From assembly GCF_035918095.1 (NCBI RefSeq), contig NZ_CP109137.1, positions 4,466,001 through 4,530,000 of the forward strand: 64,000 nt of DNA, written 5' to 3'. This DNA is from Streptomyces sp. NBC_01750 (GTDB lineage: Bacteria; Actinomycetota; Actinomycetes; Streptomycetales; Streptomycetaceae). Below the pieces are notes generated by a model. It saw only the letters and a list, made by a program, of their open reading frames with translations. It was not told the origin of the DNA and made no database searches. The translations under genes and the position numbers were made by a program. Of the stretch, positions 8,297 to 16,144 are shown one piece after another (the first letter of the stretch is position 1; each line of letters begins with the position of its first letter).

Positions 8297-9634
8297 ATGA
8301 CAGAGGCTCCCGCGGCACCCAAGGCTCGTCGGCGACGGCACGACCGAGAGATCATCGCACTCGCCGTCCCCGCCTTCGGCGCCCTTGTCGCCGAGCCCCT
8401 CTTCGTGATGGTGGACAGCGCCGTCGTCGGCCATCTCGGCACCCCGCAACTTGCCGGACTGGCGGTCGCCTCGGCGCTCCTGATGACCGCCGTCAGCATC
8501 TTCGTTTTCCTCGCCTACGCCACCACAGCCGCCGTCGCACGCCGCGTCGGCGCGGGCGATCTCGCGGCCGCCATCCGGCAGGGCATGGACGGCATCTGGC
8601 TCGCTCTGCTGCTCGGTATCGCAGTCATCGCTGCCACCTTGCCCACAGCCCCCTGGCTCGTCCAGATCTTCGGCGCCTCCGACACCGCCGCCCCGTACGC
8701 CACCACATATCTGCGGATCTCCAGCCTTGGCATCCCCGCGATGCTCATCGTGCTGGCCGCCACAGGCGTACTGCGCGGTCTGCAGGACACCAGGACCCCT
8801 CTGTATGTGGCCATCGGTGGCTTCGCCGCCAACGCGGCACTCAACGCTGGCCTCGTCTACGGCGCCGGTCTCGGCATCGCCGGCTCCGCCTGGGGCACCG
8901 TCATCGCCCAGTGCGCGATGGCCGCCGCCTATCTGGTCGTGGTGGTACGGGGAGCGCGTCGGCACGGTGCCTCCCTGCGCCCCGATGCCGCCGGGATACG
9001 GGCCAGTGCTCAGGCCGGTGTCCCCCTCCTGATCCGGACGCTCTCGCTGCGGGCCGTCCTGATGATCGCCACTGCCGTCGCGGCCCGCCTCGGTGACACC
9101 GAGATCGCCGCCCATCAGATCGTCCTGTCCCTGTGGAGCCTGATGGCCTTCGCACTCGACGCGATCGCCATCGCCGGGCAGGCGATCATCGGCCGCTATC
9201 TGGGAGCCGACGACGCCGAGGGCGCCCGGCAGGCCTGCCGCCGCATGGTGCAGTGGGGCGTCGCTTCCGGTGTGGTGCTCGGCATCTTGGTCGTGGCCTC
9301 ACGGCCACTCCTGCTCCCCGTGTTCACCAGCGACCATGCGGTGCACGACACTCTGCTCCCGGCATTGCTGGTGGTCGCCGTATCTCAGCCGATCGCAGGC
9401 GTGGTCTTCGTCCTCGACGGCGTACTCATGGGGGCCGGTGACGGCTCCTACCTGGCCGGAGCCATGCTGGTGACGCTCGCGGTCTTCGCCCCTGTCGCCC
9501 TGCTCATCCCGACTTTCGGAGGCGGACTTACTGCCTTGTGGTGGGCCATGACCCTGATGATGACGGTGCGCATGCTGACTCTCTGGCTGCGAATGCGCTC
9601 CGGCCGCTGGCTCGTCACCGGTGCGACCCGCTGA
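8297..9634 (+). CDS. MATE family efflux transporter (DinF-like)
   Basis: 445 residues and 12 predicted helices in two related halves, the MATE arrangement. The N-terminal EIIALAVPAFGALVAEPLF and VDSAVVGHLGTPQLAGLAV segments are characteristic of the DinF branch, as is the second-half motif AAHQIVLSLWSLMAFALDAI. It would use sodium or proton gradients to export cationic compounds. It is divergent from dnaB. Its 3' end is followed by a parS site and a bidirectional terminator shared with the convergent rplI operon. The substrate is unknown. Confidence 0.92.
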   Translation: MTEAPAAPKARRRRHDREIIALAVPAFGALVAEPLFVMVDSAVVGHLGTPQLAGLAVASALLMTAVSIFVFLAYATTAAVARRVGAGDLAAAIRQGMDGIWLALLLGIAVIAATLPTAPWLVQIFGASDTAAPYATTYLRISSLGIPAMLIVLAATGVLRGLQDTRTPLYVAIGGFAANAALNAGLVYGAGLGIAGSAWGTVIAQCAMAAAYLVVVVRGARRHGASLRPDAAGIRASAQAGVPLLIRTLSLRAVLMIATAVAARLGDTEIAAHQIVLSLWSLMAFALDAIAIAGQAIIGRYLGADDAEGARQACRRMVQWGVASGVVLGILVVASRPLLLPVFTSDHAVHDTLLPALLVVAVSQPIAGVVFVLDGVLMGAGDGSYLAGAMLVTLAVFAPVALLIPTFGGGLTALWWAMTLMMTVRMLTLWLRMRSGRWLVTGATR

Positions 9635-9680
9635 ACGACGGCTGCCTGGCCGAGGCAACCTGTCCGAGTCACAGGGTCGT

Positions 9681-9696
9681 TGTTTCACGTGAAACG
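9681..9696. promoter_or_regulatory. parS: parS site (ParB-binding)
   Basis: TGTTTCACGTGAAACG contains the exact 14-bp parS core. It lies between the convergent MATE and rplI genes, just left of their shared terminator. Confidence 0.88.
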
Positions 9697-9716
9697 GGCG
9701 ACTGGGACAAACAGCG

Positions 9717-9747
9717 AGAGGGCCGCACCCTTGGGGTGCGGCCCTCT
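9717..9747. terminator. Bidirectional terminator between MATE gene and rplI
   Basis: A perfect 14-bp GC-rich stem (9717-9730 with 9734-9747) closes a 3-nt loop between convergent genes. The downstream T-tract is short, as is usual in streptomycetes. Confidence 0.75.
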
Positions 9748-9782
9748 TGTGCCATGCAGCGCGTGCTCCGCAGAGCGCAGCG

Positions 9783-10229
9783 TTACGCGGCGACGACCTC
9801 GACGCCGAGCTTCGCGGCAACCTCGGGGTGCAGACGCACAGACACCTGGTGCGAGCCCAGGGTCTTGATCGGCGAACCGAGCTCAACGCGGCGCTTGTCG
9901 ACGTCCGGACCACCGGCAGCCTTGATCGCCGAGGCGATGTCGGCCGGGGTGACGGAGCCGAAGAGGCGGCCGGCGTCGCCGGAGCGAACAGCCAGACGCA
10001 CCTTCACGGCCTCGAGCCGGGCCTTGATCTCATTGGCCTGCTCGATCGTCGCGATCTCGTGGATCTTGCGGGCGCGGCGGATCTGCGCCACGTCCTTCTC
10101 GCCACCCTTGGTCCAGCGGATCGCGAAACCACGCGGGACCAGGTAGTTGCGAGCGTAACCGTCCTTGACGTCAACGACATCGCCGGCGGCACCGAGGCCA
10201 GAGACCTCGTGGGTGAGGATGATCTTCAT
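9783..10229 (-). CDS. rplI: 50S ribosomal protein L9
   Basis: 148 residues, normal L9 length. The N-terminal [20 protein letters not shown] and [18 protein letters not shown] are the conserved rRNA-binding lobe. A long connecting helix (residues 45-75) leads to the C-terminal lobe containing [17 protein letters not shown]. It is the last gene of the leftward rpsF-ssb-rpsR-rplI operon, 18 bp after rpsR, and is followed by a strong terminator. Confidence 0.97.
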   Translation of the reverse strand: MKIILTHEVSGLGAAGDVVDVKDGYARNYLVPRGFAIRWTKGGEKDVAQIRRARKIHEIATIEQANEIKARLEAVKVRLAVRSGDAGRLFGSVTPADIASAIKAAGGPDVDKRRVELGSPIKTLGSHQVSVRLHPEVAAKLGVEVVAA

Positions 10230-10247
10230 TGGTCGGTCACCCTTCCC

Positions 10248-10484
10248 TTATCGCGCGGTGGACGTGTAGGGCAGCAGCGCCATCTCACGGCTGTTCTTCA
10301 CGGCCGTGGCGACGTCACGCTGGTGCTGCGTGCAGTTGCCGGTAACGCGGCGGGCACGGATCTTGCCGCGGTCGGAAATGAACTTCCGCAGCATGTTCGT
10401 GTCCTTGTAGTCCACGTAGACGGTCTTGTCCTTGCAGAATGCGCAGACCTTCTTCTTCGGCTTGCGCACAGGCGGCTTCGCCAT
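10248..10484 (-). CDS. rpsR: 30S ribosomal protein S18
   Basis: 78 residues from the ATG at 10482-10484, starting [20 protein letters not shown]. The frame is open 7 codons upstream, but the ACAGGAGATACAC ribosome-binding site points to this ATG. The core [20 protein letters not shown] and the [20 protein letters not shown] stretch are S18 hallmarks. The CxxC pair (CAFC) marks the C+ zinc-ribbon-like paralogue type, expressed when zinc is adequate. It is third in the operon, 42 bp after ssb. Confidence 0.96.
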   Translation of the reverse strand: MAKPPVRKPKKKVCAFCKDKTVYVDYKDTNMLRKFISDRGKIRARRVTGNCTQHQRDVATAVKNSREMALLPYTSTAR

Positions 10485-10526
10485 GTGTATCTCCTGTGTG
10501 ATCAAGAAGTGGGGTACGAGCTGCCC

Positions 10527-11126
10527 TTAGAAGGGAGGCTCGTCCGAGTAGCCGCCGCCGGAACCGCCGGAGCTTCCGGAGCTTCCGCCCCAGCTGCCCC
10601 CGCCGCCCTGCTGCTGGCCGCCGCCGGCCGGCGCGCTGGTGGCCCAGGGGTCGTCGGCGGGTGCACCGCCGCCGCCCTGCTGCGGACCACCACTGGGACC
10701 GCCGCCCCAGTTGCCGCCACCCTGCTGCTGGCCGCCGCCGTAGCCACCCTGGCCACCGCGACCGGTGGTCTTGGTGACCTTGGCCGTGGCGTTCTTCAGG
10801 CTGGGGCCGACTTCCTCGACGTCCAGCTCGTAGACCGTGCGCTTGACGCCCTCGCGGTCTTCGTAGGACCGCTGCTTCAGCCGGCCCTGCACGACGACGC
10901 GCATGCCTCGCGTAAGCGACTCCGCGACGTTCTCCGCCGCCTGACGCCAGACCGAGCAGGTGAGGAACAGGCCTTCGCCGTCCTTCCACTCATTGGTCTG
11001 CTTGTCGAAGATGCGGGGAGTGGACGCGACACGGAACTTCGCGACCGCCGCACCGGAGGGGGTGAAGCGCAGCTCGGGGTCGTCGACGAGATTGCCGACG
11101 ACCGTGATGACGGTCTCGCCTGCCAT
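10527..11126 (-). CDS. ssb: Single-stranded DNA-binding protein
   Basis: 199 residues. The N-terminal OB-fold (1-110) begins [20 protein letters not shown] and includes [18 protein letters not shown] and [20 protein letters not shown]. The tail (115-195) is Gly/Gln/Trp-rich low complexity and ends in the acidic DEPPF tip that docks partner proteins. It coats single-stranded DNA at forks and repair sites. Its place between rpsF and rpsR matches the conserved bacterial operon. The start has GAGAGG upstream. Confidence 0.96.
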   Translation of the reverse strand: MAGETVITVVGNLVDDPELRFTPSGAAVAKFRVASTPRIFDKQTNEWKDGEGLFLTCSVWRQAAENVAESLTRGMRVVVQGRLKQRSYEDREGVKRTVYELDVEEVGPSLKNATAKVTKTTGRGGQGGYGGGQQQGGGNWGGGPSGGPQQGGGGAPADDPWATSAPAGGGQQQGGGGSWGGSSGSSGGSGGGYSDEPPF

Positions 11127-11200
11127 GGGTGAACCTCTCGGCGGGGATTGCTTCTGGCTGCTTGCTGCTACTCGAACCCGATGACCTCTGAGCTAGGTGC

Positions 11201-11491
11201 TCAGTGGGTCTCGGGACGGAGGACCTTGGTCCGGAGGACCGACTCGTTCAGGTTCATCTGGCGGTCGAGCTCCTTGACGACCGCAGGCTCGGCCTGCAGG
11301 TCGATGACCGAGTAGATGCCCTCGGGCTTCTTCTTGATCTCGTAAGCGAGACGACGACGGCCCCAGGTGTCGACCTTCTCAACCTTTCCGTTGCCCTCAC
11401 GGACGACGGAGAGGAAGTTCTCGATCAGCGGGGAGACAGCGCGCTCCTCGAGATCGGGGTCGAGGATGACCATCACTTCGTAGTGACGCAT
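11201..11491 (-). CDS. rpsF: 30S ribosomal protein S6
   Basis: 96 residues from the ATG at 11489-11491, directly behind AAGGAGGTGGG; the frame stays open for 31 more codons but that part is not S6-like. [19 protein letters not shown] and the internal [20 protein letters not shown] are diagnostic. It is the first gene of the rpsF-ssb-rpsR-rplI operon, with 74 bp to ssb. Confidence 0.97.
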   Translation of the reverse strand: MRHYEVMVILDPDLEERAVSPLIENFLSVVREGNGKVEKVDTWGRRRLAYEIKKKPEGIYSVIDLQAEPAVVKELDRQMNLNESVLRTKVLRPETH

Positions 11492-11751
11492 GTAAAACCC
11501 ACCTCCTTTGGACTCAGCGGCCACGGTCGTTCCGTGGCAGGAGGGTCGTGATGCGTAAGCAACGGTATCGGCCGCCACTGACAATCCGGGAGGATCGCGT
11601 ACTGGCCTGGGCAGACACCGGTGCAGACCGTACAGAGTACCTGGAGACAGGCTTCCGGTTGAAATCCGGTGGCCAGGGGACGCAATCTGTACACATCGGG
11701 TGTGCGCGGCGCTACGATGCGCCGCCTTCCGGCAACGCCAGGAGGTGCCTC

Positions 11752-12063
11752 ATGGCACAGGCAATGCGACGTCAGTCCCAGGTCTCCCTCTTCGCCACCG
11801 ACGGCAAGCCCCATCCCCTTCAGGACACGCTGATGGCGGTGACGCTGGTGCTCGGCGTTCTCGCCTTCGTGTCGGCGATGTTCTACAACCTCCATCTGCT
11901 CAGCTCGTGGGCCGGGCTCGTGGGGATCATTACGGGCGCGTACGGACAGTTCATCTCGGCGACGACCCGCGAACGCTTCGCCTTGATCATCGGTCTCGGC
12001 GCTTCCGCGGTCGGCTTCTACCTCGGCATGGCACACGGCGGACTCTTCGGCGGACTCTTCTAA
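11752..12063 (+). CDS. Small three-helix membrane protein, unknown function
   Basis: 103 residues from the ATG at 11752, which has AGGAGGTG 5 bp upstream; the frame is open further 5' but non-coding in character. After a short polar N-terminus (MAQAMRRQSQVSLFATDGKP) there are three hydrophobic spans: ALTLVLGVLAF-like around 30-45, SWAGLVGIITGAYG around 55-70, and LIIGLGASAVGFYLGMAHGG near the C-terminus. It lies between the ribosomal operon (divergent) and femX. Homologues appear at this position in other streptomycetes by memory of the syntenic region, but no function is known to me. Confidence 0.82.
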   Translation: MAQAMRRQSQVSLFATDGKPHPLQDTLMAVTLVLGVLAFVSAMFYNLHLLSSWAGLVGIITGAYGQFISATTRERFALIIGLGASAVGFYLGMAHGGLFGGLF

Positions 12064-12210
12064 GGCAGAACAGCAAACAGGAGGGGACGGGGCCACAGAG
12101 GACGCTCTTCCCTACAGGCCATCCGGGGCGCTCCCCCAGCGCAGTAGGCTTCGGCGCGAGAGCCGGAGCCCCTGTACCCATGGGGACACACCTGCCGAGG
12201 AGCGCCCCGC

Positions 12211-13329
12211 ATGAGCCTGACCCTGAGGACCATCAGCCGAGAGCAGCATCTGGCTTACATCCAGAGCCTGCCCGCGGCAAGTCACTGCCAGGTCCCGGCG
12301 TGGGCTGATGTGAAGACAGAATGGCGCTCCGAGAACCTTGGCTGGTTCGACAAGAGCGGTGAACTGGTCGGCGCCGGCCTGGTGTTGTACCGCCAGCTGC
12401 CCAAGATCAAGCGCTATCTCGCGTACCTGCCCGAGGGCCCGGTGATCAACTGGTACGCGCCGAACCTGGACGACTGGCTGCAGCCGATGCTCGCCCACCT
12501 CAAGCAGCAGGGCGCCTTCTCCGTGAAGATGGGCCCGCCGGTGGTCATCCGCCGCTGGGACGCGGCCGCCATCAAGTCCGGCATCCAGGACCCGGACGTC
12601 AAGCGGCTGCGTGACGTCGAGGCCAGCCACATCGAGCCGCGTGCCTTCGAGGTCTCCGACCGGCTGCGCAAGATGGGCTGGCAGCAGGGCGAGGACGGCG
12701 GCGCCGGATTCGGCGACGTGCAGCCCCGCTATGTGTTCCAGGTACCTCTCGCCAACCGCTCGCTGGACGATGTCCTCAAGGGTTTCAACCAGCTGTGGCG
12801 GCGCAACATCAAGAAGGCCGAGAAGGCCGGCGTCGAGGTCGTCCAGGGCGGCTACGACGACCTCGCCGAGTGGCAGCGCCTGTACGAAGTCACCGCAGAG
12901 CGCGACCACTTCAGGCCCCGCCCGCTGTCGTACTTCCAGCGGATGTGGTCCGTCCTGAACAGCGAGGACCCCAACCGGATGCGGCTGTACTTCGCCCGCC
13001 ACGAGGGCGAGAACGTCGCGGCCGCGACCATGCTGATCGTCGGCGGCCACGTCTGGTACTCCTACGGTGCCTCCGCCAACCACAAGCGCGAGGTCCGGCC
13101 CTCGAACGCGATGCAGTGGCGAATGCTGCGGGACGCGTACGCGATGGGCGCGACCGTCTACGACCTGCGCGGCATCAGCGACTCCCTCGACGAGACCGAC
13201 CACCTCTTCGGCCTGATCCAGTTCAAGGTCGGCACCGGCGGCGAGGCCGTCGAGTACGTCGGCGAGTGGGACTTCCCGCTCAACAAGCTGCTCCACAAGG
13301 CACTCGACATCTACATGTCCCGCCGCTGA
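12211..13329 (+). CDS. femX: FemX-like lipid II:glycine glycyltransferase (FemABX family)
   Basis: 372 residues of the FemABX/MurM family, which uses aminoacyl-tRNA to add the first bridge residue to lipid II; in streptomycetes this is glycine on L,L-diaminopimelate. Two GNAT-like halves are visible: the first around ADVKTEWRSENLGWF, the second around LRLYFARHEGENVAAATMLI and GASANHKREVRPSNAMQWRM. The usual coiled-coil insertion of FemA is short. The DLRGISDSLDETDHLFGL stretch and FKVGTGG near the C-terminus are typical. It starts with ATG after CGAGGAGCG and precedes an alanine-racemase-like gene. Confidence 0.87.
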   Translation: MSLTLRTISREQHLAYIQSLPAASHCQVPAWADVKTEWRSENLGWFDKSGELVGAGLVLYRQLPKIKRYLAYLPEGPVINWYAPNLDDWLQPMLAHLKQQGAFSVKMGPPVVIRRWDAAAIKSGIQDPDVKRLRDVEASHIEPRAFEVSDRLRKMGWQQGEDGGAGFGDVQPRYVFQVPLANRSLDDVLKGFNQLWRRNIKKAEKAGVEVVQGGYDDLAEWQRLYEVTAERDHFRPRPLSYFQRMWSVLNSEDPNRMRLYFARHEGENVAAATMLIVGGHVWYSYGASANHKREVRPSNAMQWRMLRDAYAMGATVYDLRGISDSLDETDHLFGLIQFKVGTGGEAVEYVGEWDFPLNKLLHKALDIYMSRR

Positions 13330-13438
13330 AGTCGCCACGGCCGACGCCGCTGACGACGCCGCGCACAACGCCGTAGTCTCGTAAATCTCGTACATACCCC
13401 TGATACACCGCAGCCACCAGAAAGGTTCCGGGCCGGCC

Positions 13439-14470
13439 ATGGCGCTCTCCCTCTACGTCGACACCGCGCGCTGGCGGGCGCACCAGAAGTCCGTTATCGA
13501 CCAGTTCCCCGGCCTCGTGCCGGTCTGCAAGGGCAACGGTTACGGCTTCGGTCATGAGCGGCTCGCGGATGAGGCATCCCGCTTCGGCTCGGAGATGCTG
13601 GCCGTCGGCACCACCTACGAGGCGGCCCGGATCAAGGACTGGTTCAGCGGCGATCTCCTCGTCCTCACGCCCTTCCGGAGGGGCGAGGAGCCGGTCCCGC
13701 TCCCCGACCGTGTCATCCGCTCCGTCTCATCCGTCGACGGTGTGCACGCACTGGTGGGAGCGCGGGTCGTCATCGAGTGCATGAGCTCCATGAAGCGCCA
13801 CGGCGTGAGTGAGCAGGAGCTCGGCCTGCTGCACGCCGCGATCGAGGACGTACGCCTCGAAGGCTTCGCGCTCCACCTCCCCCTCGACCGTACGGACGGC
13901 TCCGACGCGGTCGAGGAGGTCATCAGCTGGATGGACCGGCTGCGCGCGGCCCGGCTGCCGTTGCACACCATGTTCGTCAGCCATCTGCGCGCCGAGGAAC
14001 TGGCCCGTCTTCAGCAGCAGTTCCCGCAGACCCGATTCCGCGCCCGCATCGGCACGCGGCTGTGGCTCGGCGACCACGACGCCACGGAGTACCGCGGCGC
14101 CGTCCTCGACGTCACCCGTGTCGCCAAGGGCGACCGCTTCGGCTACCGCCAGCAGAAGGCCGCATCCGACGGCTGGCTGGTCGTCGTCGCCGGCGGTACG
14201 TCCCACGGCGTCGGCCTGGAGGCACCGAAGGCTCTGCACGGTGTGATGCCACGCGCCAAGGGTGTCGCCCGCGCGGGCCTGGCGACGGTCAACCGCAACC
14301 TCTCGCCGTTCGTCTGGGCGGGCAAGCAGCGCTGGTTCGCCGAGCCGCCGCACATGCAGGTCTCGATCCTGTTCGTACCGTCGGACTCGCAGGAGCCGAA
14401 GGTCGGCGACGAACTGGTGGCTCACCTGCGCCACACGACGACGCAGTTCGACCGTCTCGTCGACCGCTGA
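13439..14470 (+). CDS. Alanine-racemase-like PLP-barrel protein
   Basis: 343 residues resembling the N-terminal alanine-racemase barrel. The PLP-lysine segment is PVCKGNGYGFG near residue 31 (AVVKADAYGHG in true Alr) and RIGTRLWLGDHD matches the barrel end. The second catalytic Tyr of alanine racemase normally sits in GYADG; the equivalent place here reads VVVAGGTSHGVG without Tyr. The C-terminal beta domain is divergent. It is 109 bp downstream of femX in the same direction. PLP binding is likely; racemase activity is doubtful, and a role in cell-wall amino-acid handling is only inference. Confidence 0.75.
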   Translation: MALSLYVDTARWRAHQKSVIDQFPGLVPVCKGNGYGFGHERLADEASRFGSEMLAVGTTYEAARIKDWFSGDLLVLTPFRRGEEPVPLPDRVIRSVSSVDGVHALVGARVVIECMSSMKRHGVSEQELGLLHAAIEDVRLEGFALHLPLDRTDGSDAVEEVISWMDRLRAARLPLHTMFVSHLRAEELARLQQQFPQTRFRARIGTRLWLGDHDATEYRGAVLDVTRVAKGDRFGYRQQKAASDGWLVVVAGGTSHGVGLEAPKALHGVMPRAKGVARAGLATVNRNLSPFVWAGKQRWFAEPPHMQVSILFVPSDSQEPKVGDELVAHLRHTTTQFDRLVDR

Positions 14471-14506
14471 GCCCCTCTTCCCCGCGCGGCCCCTGGCCCC
14501 AATGCC

Positions 14507-16021
14507 CTAGGCCGACGGCTGAGGCCCCGTACCGGACGCCTGGGGCTGCTTCCCCCAGTCCACCCGCGGACCCTCCACCGCGTGCGCCGCATGCCGCGGA
14601 GGATGCGCCGCACGCCCCAGTACGAAGACGTCGTCCGCCCCGTCGAGAACGCCGCCCGACGGGTCATCGGATCCGTCCGTCCGTACGCCGTCCCGCTCCG
14701 GCTTCAGGATGTCCCGCACCACCACCGCGCACAGGTACAGCGTCCCCAGCAGATGCAGGGCGATCGCTACTTGATAGCCCTCGGGCGGCAGGCCCTTGTG
14801 CTTGGGGCTGGTCGTGTACGCGAGGTACATCCAGATCCCCAGGAAGTACATGACCTCGCAGGACTGCCAGATCAAGAAGTCCCGCCAACGCGGCCTGGCC
14901 AGCGCGGCGAGCGGAATCAGCCACAGTACGTACTGCGGTGAATAGACCTTGTTGGTGATGATGAAAGCGGCGACAACCAGGAAGGCGAGCTGTGCGAAAC
15001 GCGGCCGCCGCGGCGCGCTCAGAGTCAGCGCGCCGACACCCGCGCACGCCAGGATCATCAGAAGCGTCGCGTAGGTGTTCACCGACTCGACTTCCAGCGG
15101 CTCGCCCGTACGCTGCGTGATGATCAGCCAGAAGGAGCCGAAGTCGACCTGCCGCTCCTGGCTGAAGGTGTAGAACTTCTTCCACCCCTCCGGCGCGAGC
15201 AGCATCACGGGCAGGTTCACCACCAGCCAGGCGGCTGCCGCGCCGAGCGCCGCAGTGACGAACTCCCGCCATTTACCCGCCCGCCAGCACAACAGCAGCA
15301 GCGGACCGAGCAGCAGCACGGGATAGAGCTTGGCGGCGGTCGCGAGCCCGATGAGGATGCCGAATGCCAGCGCCCGGCCACGCGACCACATCAGCATCGC
15401 GGCGGCCGTGAGCGCCACGGCCAGCAGATCCCAGTTGATGGTCGCGGTGAGCGCGAAGGCGGGCGCCAGGGCCACCAGCAGAGCGTCCCAGGGGCGGTGG
15501 CGATGTGTGCGGGTCACACAGACGGCGATGACCGCGGTACAGATCATCAGCATGCCCGCATTGACCATCCAGTACATCTGCTCCTGGTTCTGCATGGAGC
15601 CACCGGCCACGTCGAGCCACGACGCGACCTGCATGAACAGCCCCGTCAGGACGGGGTACTCCAGGTACTCCATGTCCCCGGGCAACCGGTCGAAGTACGG
15701 AATGCGGCCTTCGGAGAAGCCGCGTCCCAGGTACAGGTGCGGAATGTCCGAGTAGCAGGCGTGCGTGTACTGCGAGCTGGCGCCCCTGAACCAGGCCCAG
15801 TCGTAACACGGCATCTTCTGCACCATGCCGAGCGCAAACATCCCGATCGCCACGAGTGCGACGACACGCACGGGAGTGAGCCAGCCGTTGCCGCCGCGCC
15901 AGGCCCAGCGGCCGGCCGGACCGCCGATCAGCTCGCTGCCGGCGGTGGCGACGGAGTCCCGCCACGTGGGCCGTACGTCCGGCCGGTCCTGGTACACGCT
16001 CATCTCATCTGCGCTGGGCAT
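14507..16021 (-). CDS. GT87-type polyprenyl-phosphate mannosyltransferase, integral membrane
   Basis: 504 residues from the ATG at 16019-16021 (two other near starts, 16030 and 16003, cannot be excluded). It has about ten hydrophobic spans, with an extracytoplasmic loop after helix 1 carrying YLGRGFSEGRIPYFDRLPGD. A conserved acidic residue of the GT-C fold is expected there. ATAAKLYPVLLLGPLLLL and YSPQYVLWLIPLAAL are typical GT87/DUF2029 segments. Such enzymes use lipid-linked sugars, as PimE does in mycobacteria. The donor and acceptor are unknown here. It converges on the racemase-like gene and is co-directional with the upstream PBP gene. Confidence 0.8.
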   Translation of the reverse strand: MPSADEMSVYQDRPDVRPTWRDSVATAGSELIGGPAGRWAWRGGNGWLTPVRVVALVAIGMFALGMVQKMPCYDWAWFRGASSQYTHACYSDIPHLYLGRGFSEGRIPYFDRLPGDMEYLEYPVLTGLFMQVASWLDVAGGSMQNQEQMYWMVNAGMLMICTAVIAVCVTRTHRHRPWDALLVALAPAFALTATINWDLLAVALTAAAMLMWSRGRALAFGILIGLATAAKLYPVLLLGPLLLLCWRAGKWREFVTAALGAAAAWLVVNLPVMLLAPEGWKKFYTFSQERQVDFGSFWLIITQRTGEPLEVESVNTYATLLMILACAGVGALTLSAPRRPRFAQLAFLVVAAFIITNKVYSPQYVLWLIPLAALARPRWRDFLIWQSCEVMYFLGIWMYLAYTTSPKHKGLPPEGYQVAIALHLLGTLYLCAVVVRDILKPERDGVRTDGSDDPSGGVLDGADDVFVLGRAAHPPRHAAHAVEGPRVDWGKQPQASGTGPQPSA

Positions 16022-16144
16022 GCTGCACATCCTGCCGTACGGGGCTTGGGACAGGGCGAGGGCCGCCACACCGGAGGCACAGGCTGGTGTGCGTACCGGG
16101 CGGCGGCCCTCGTGGCGTTGCGGAAGCCGGCCCTGGACCGGCTG

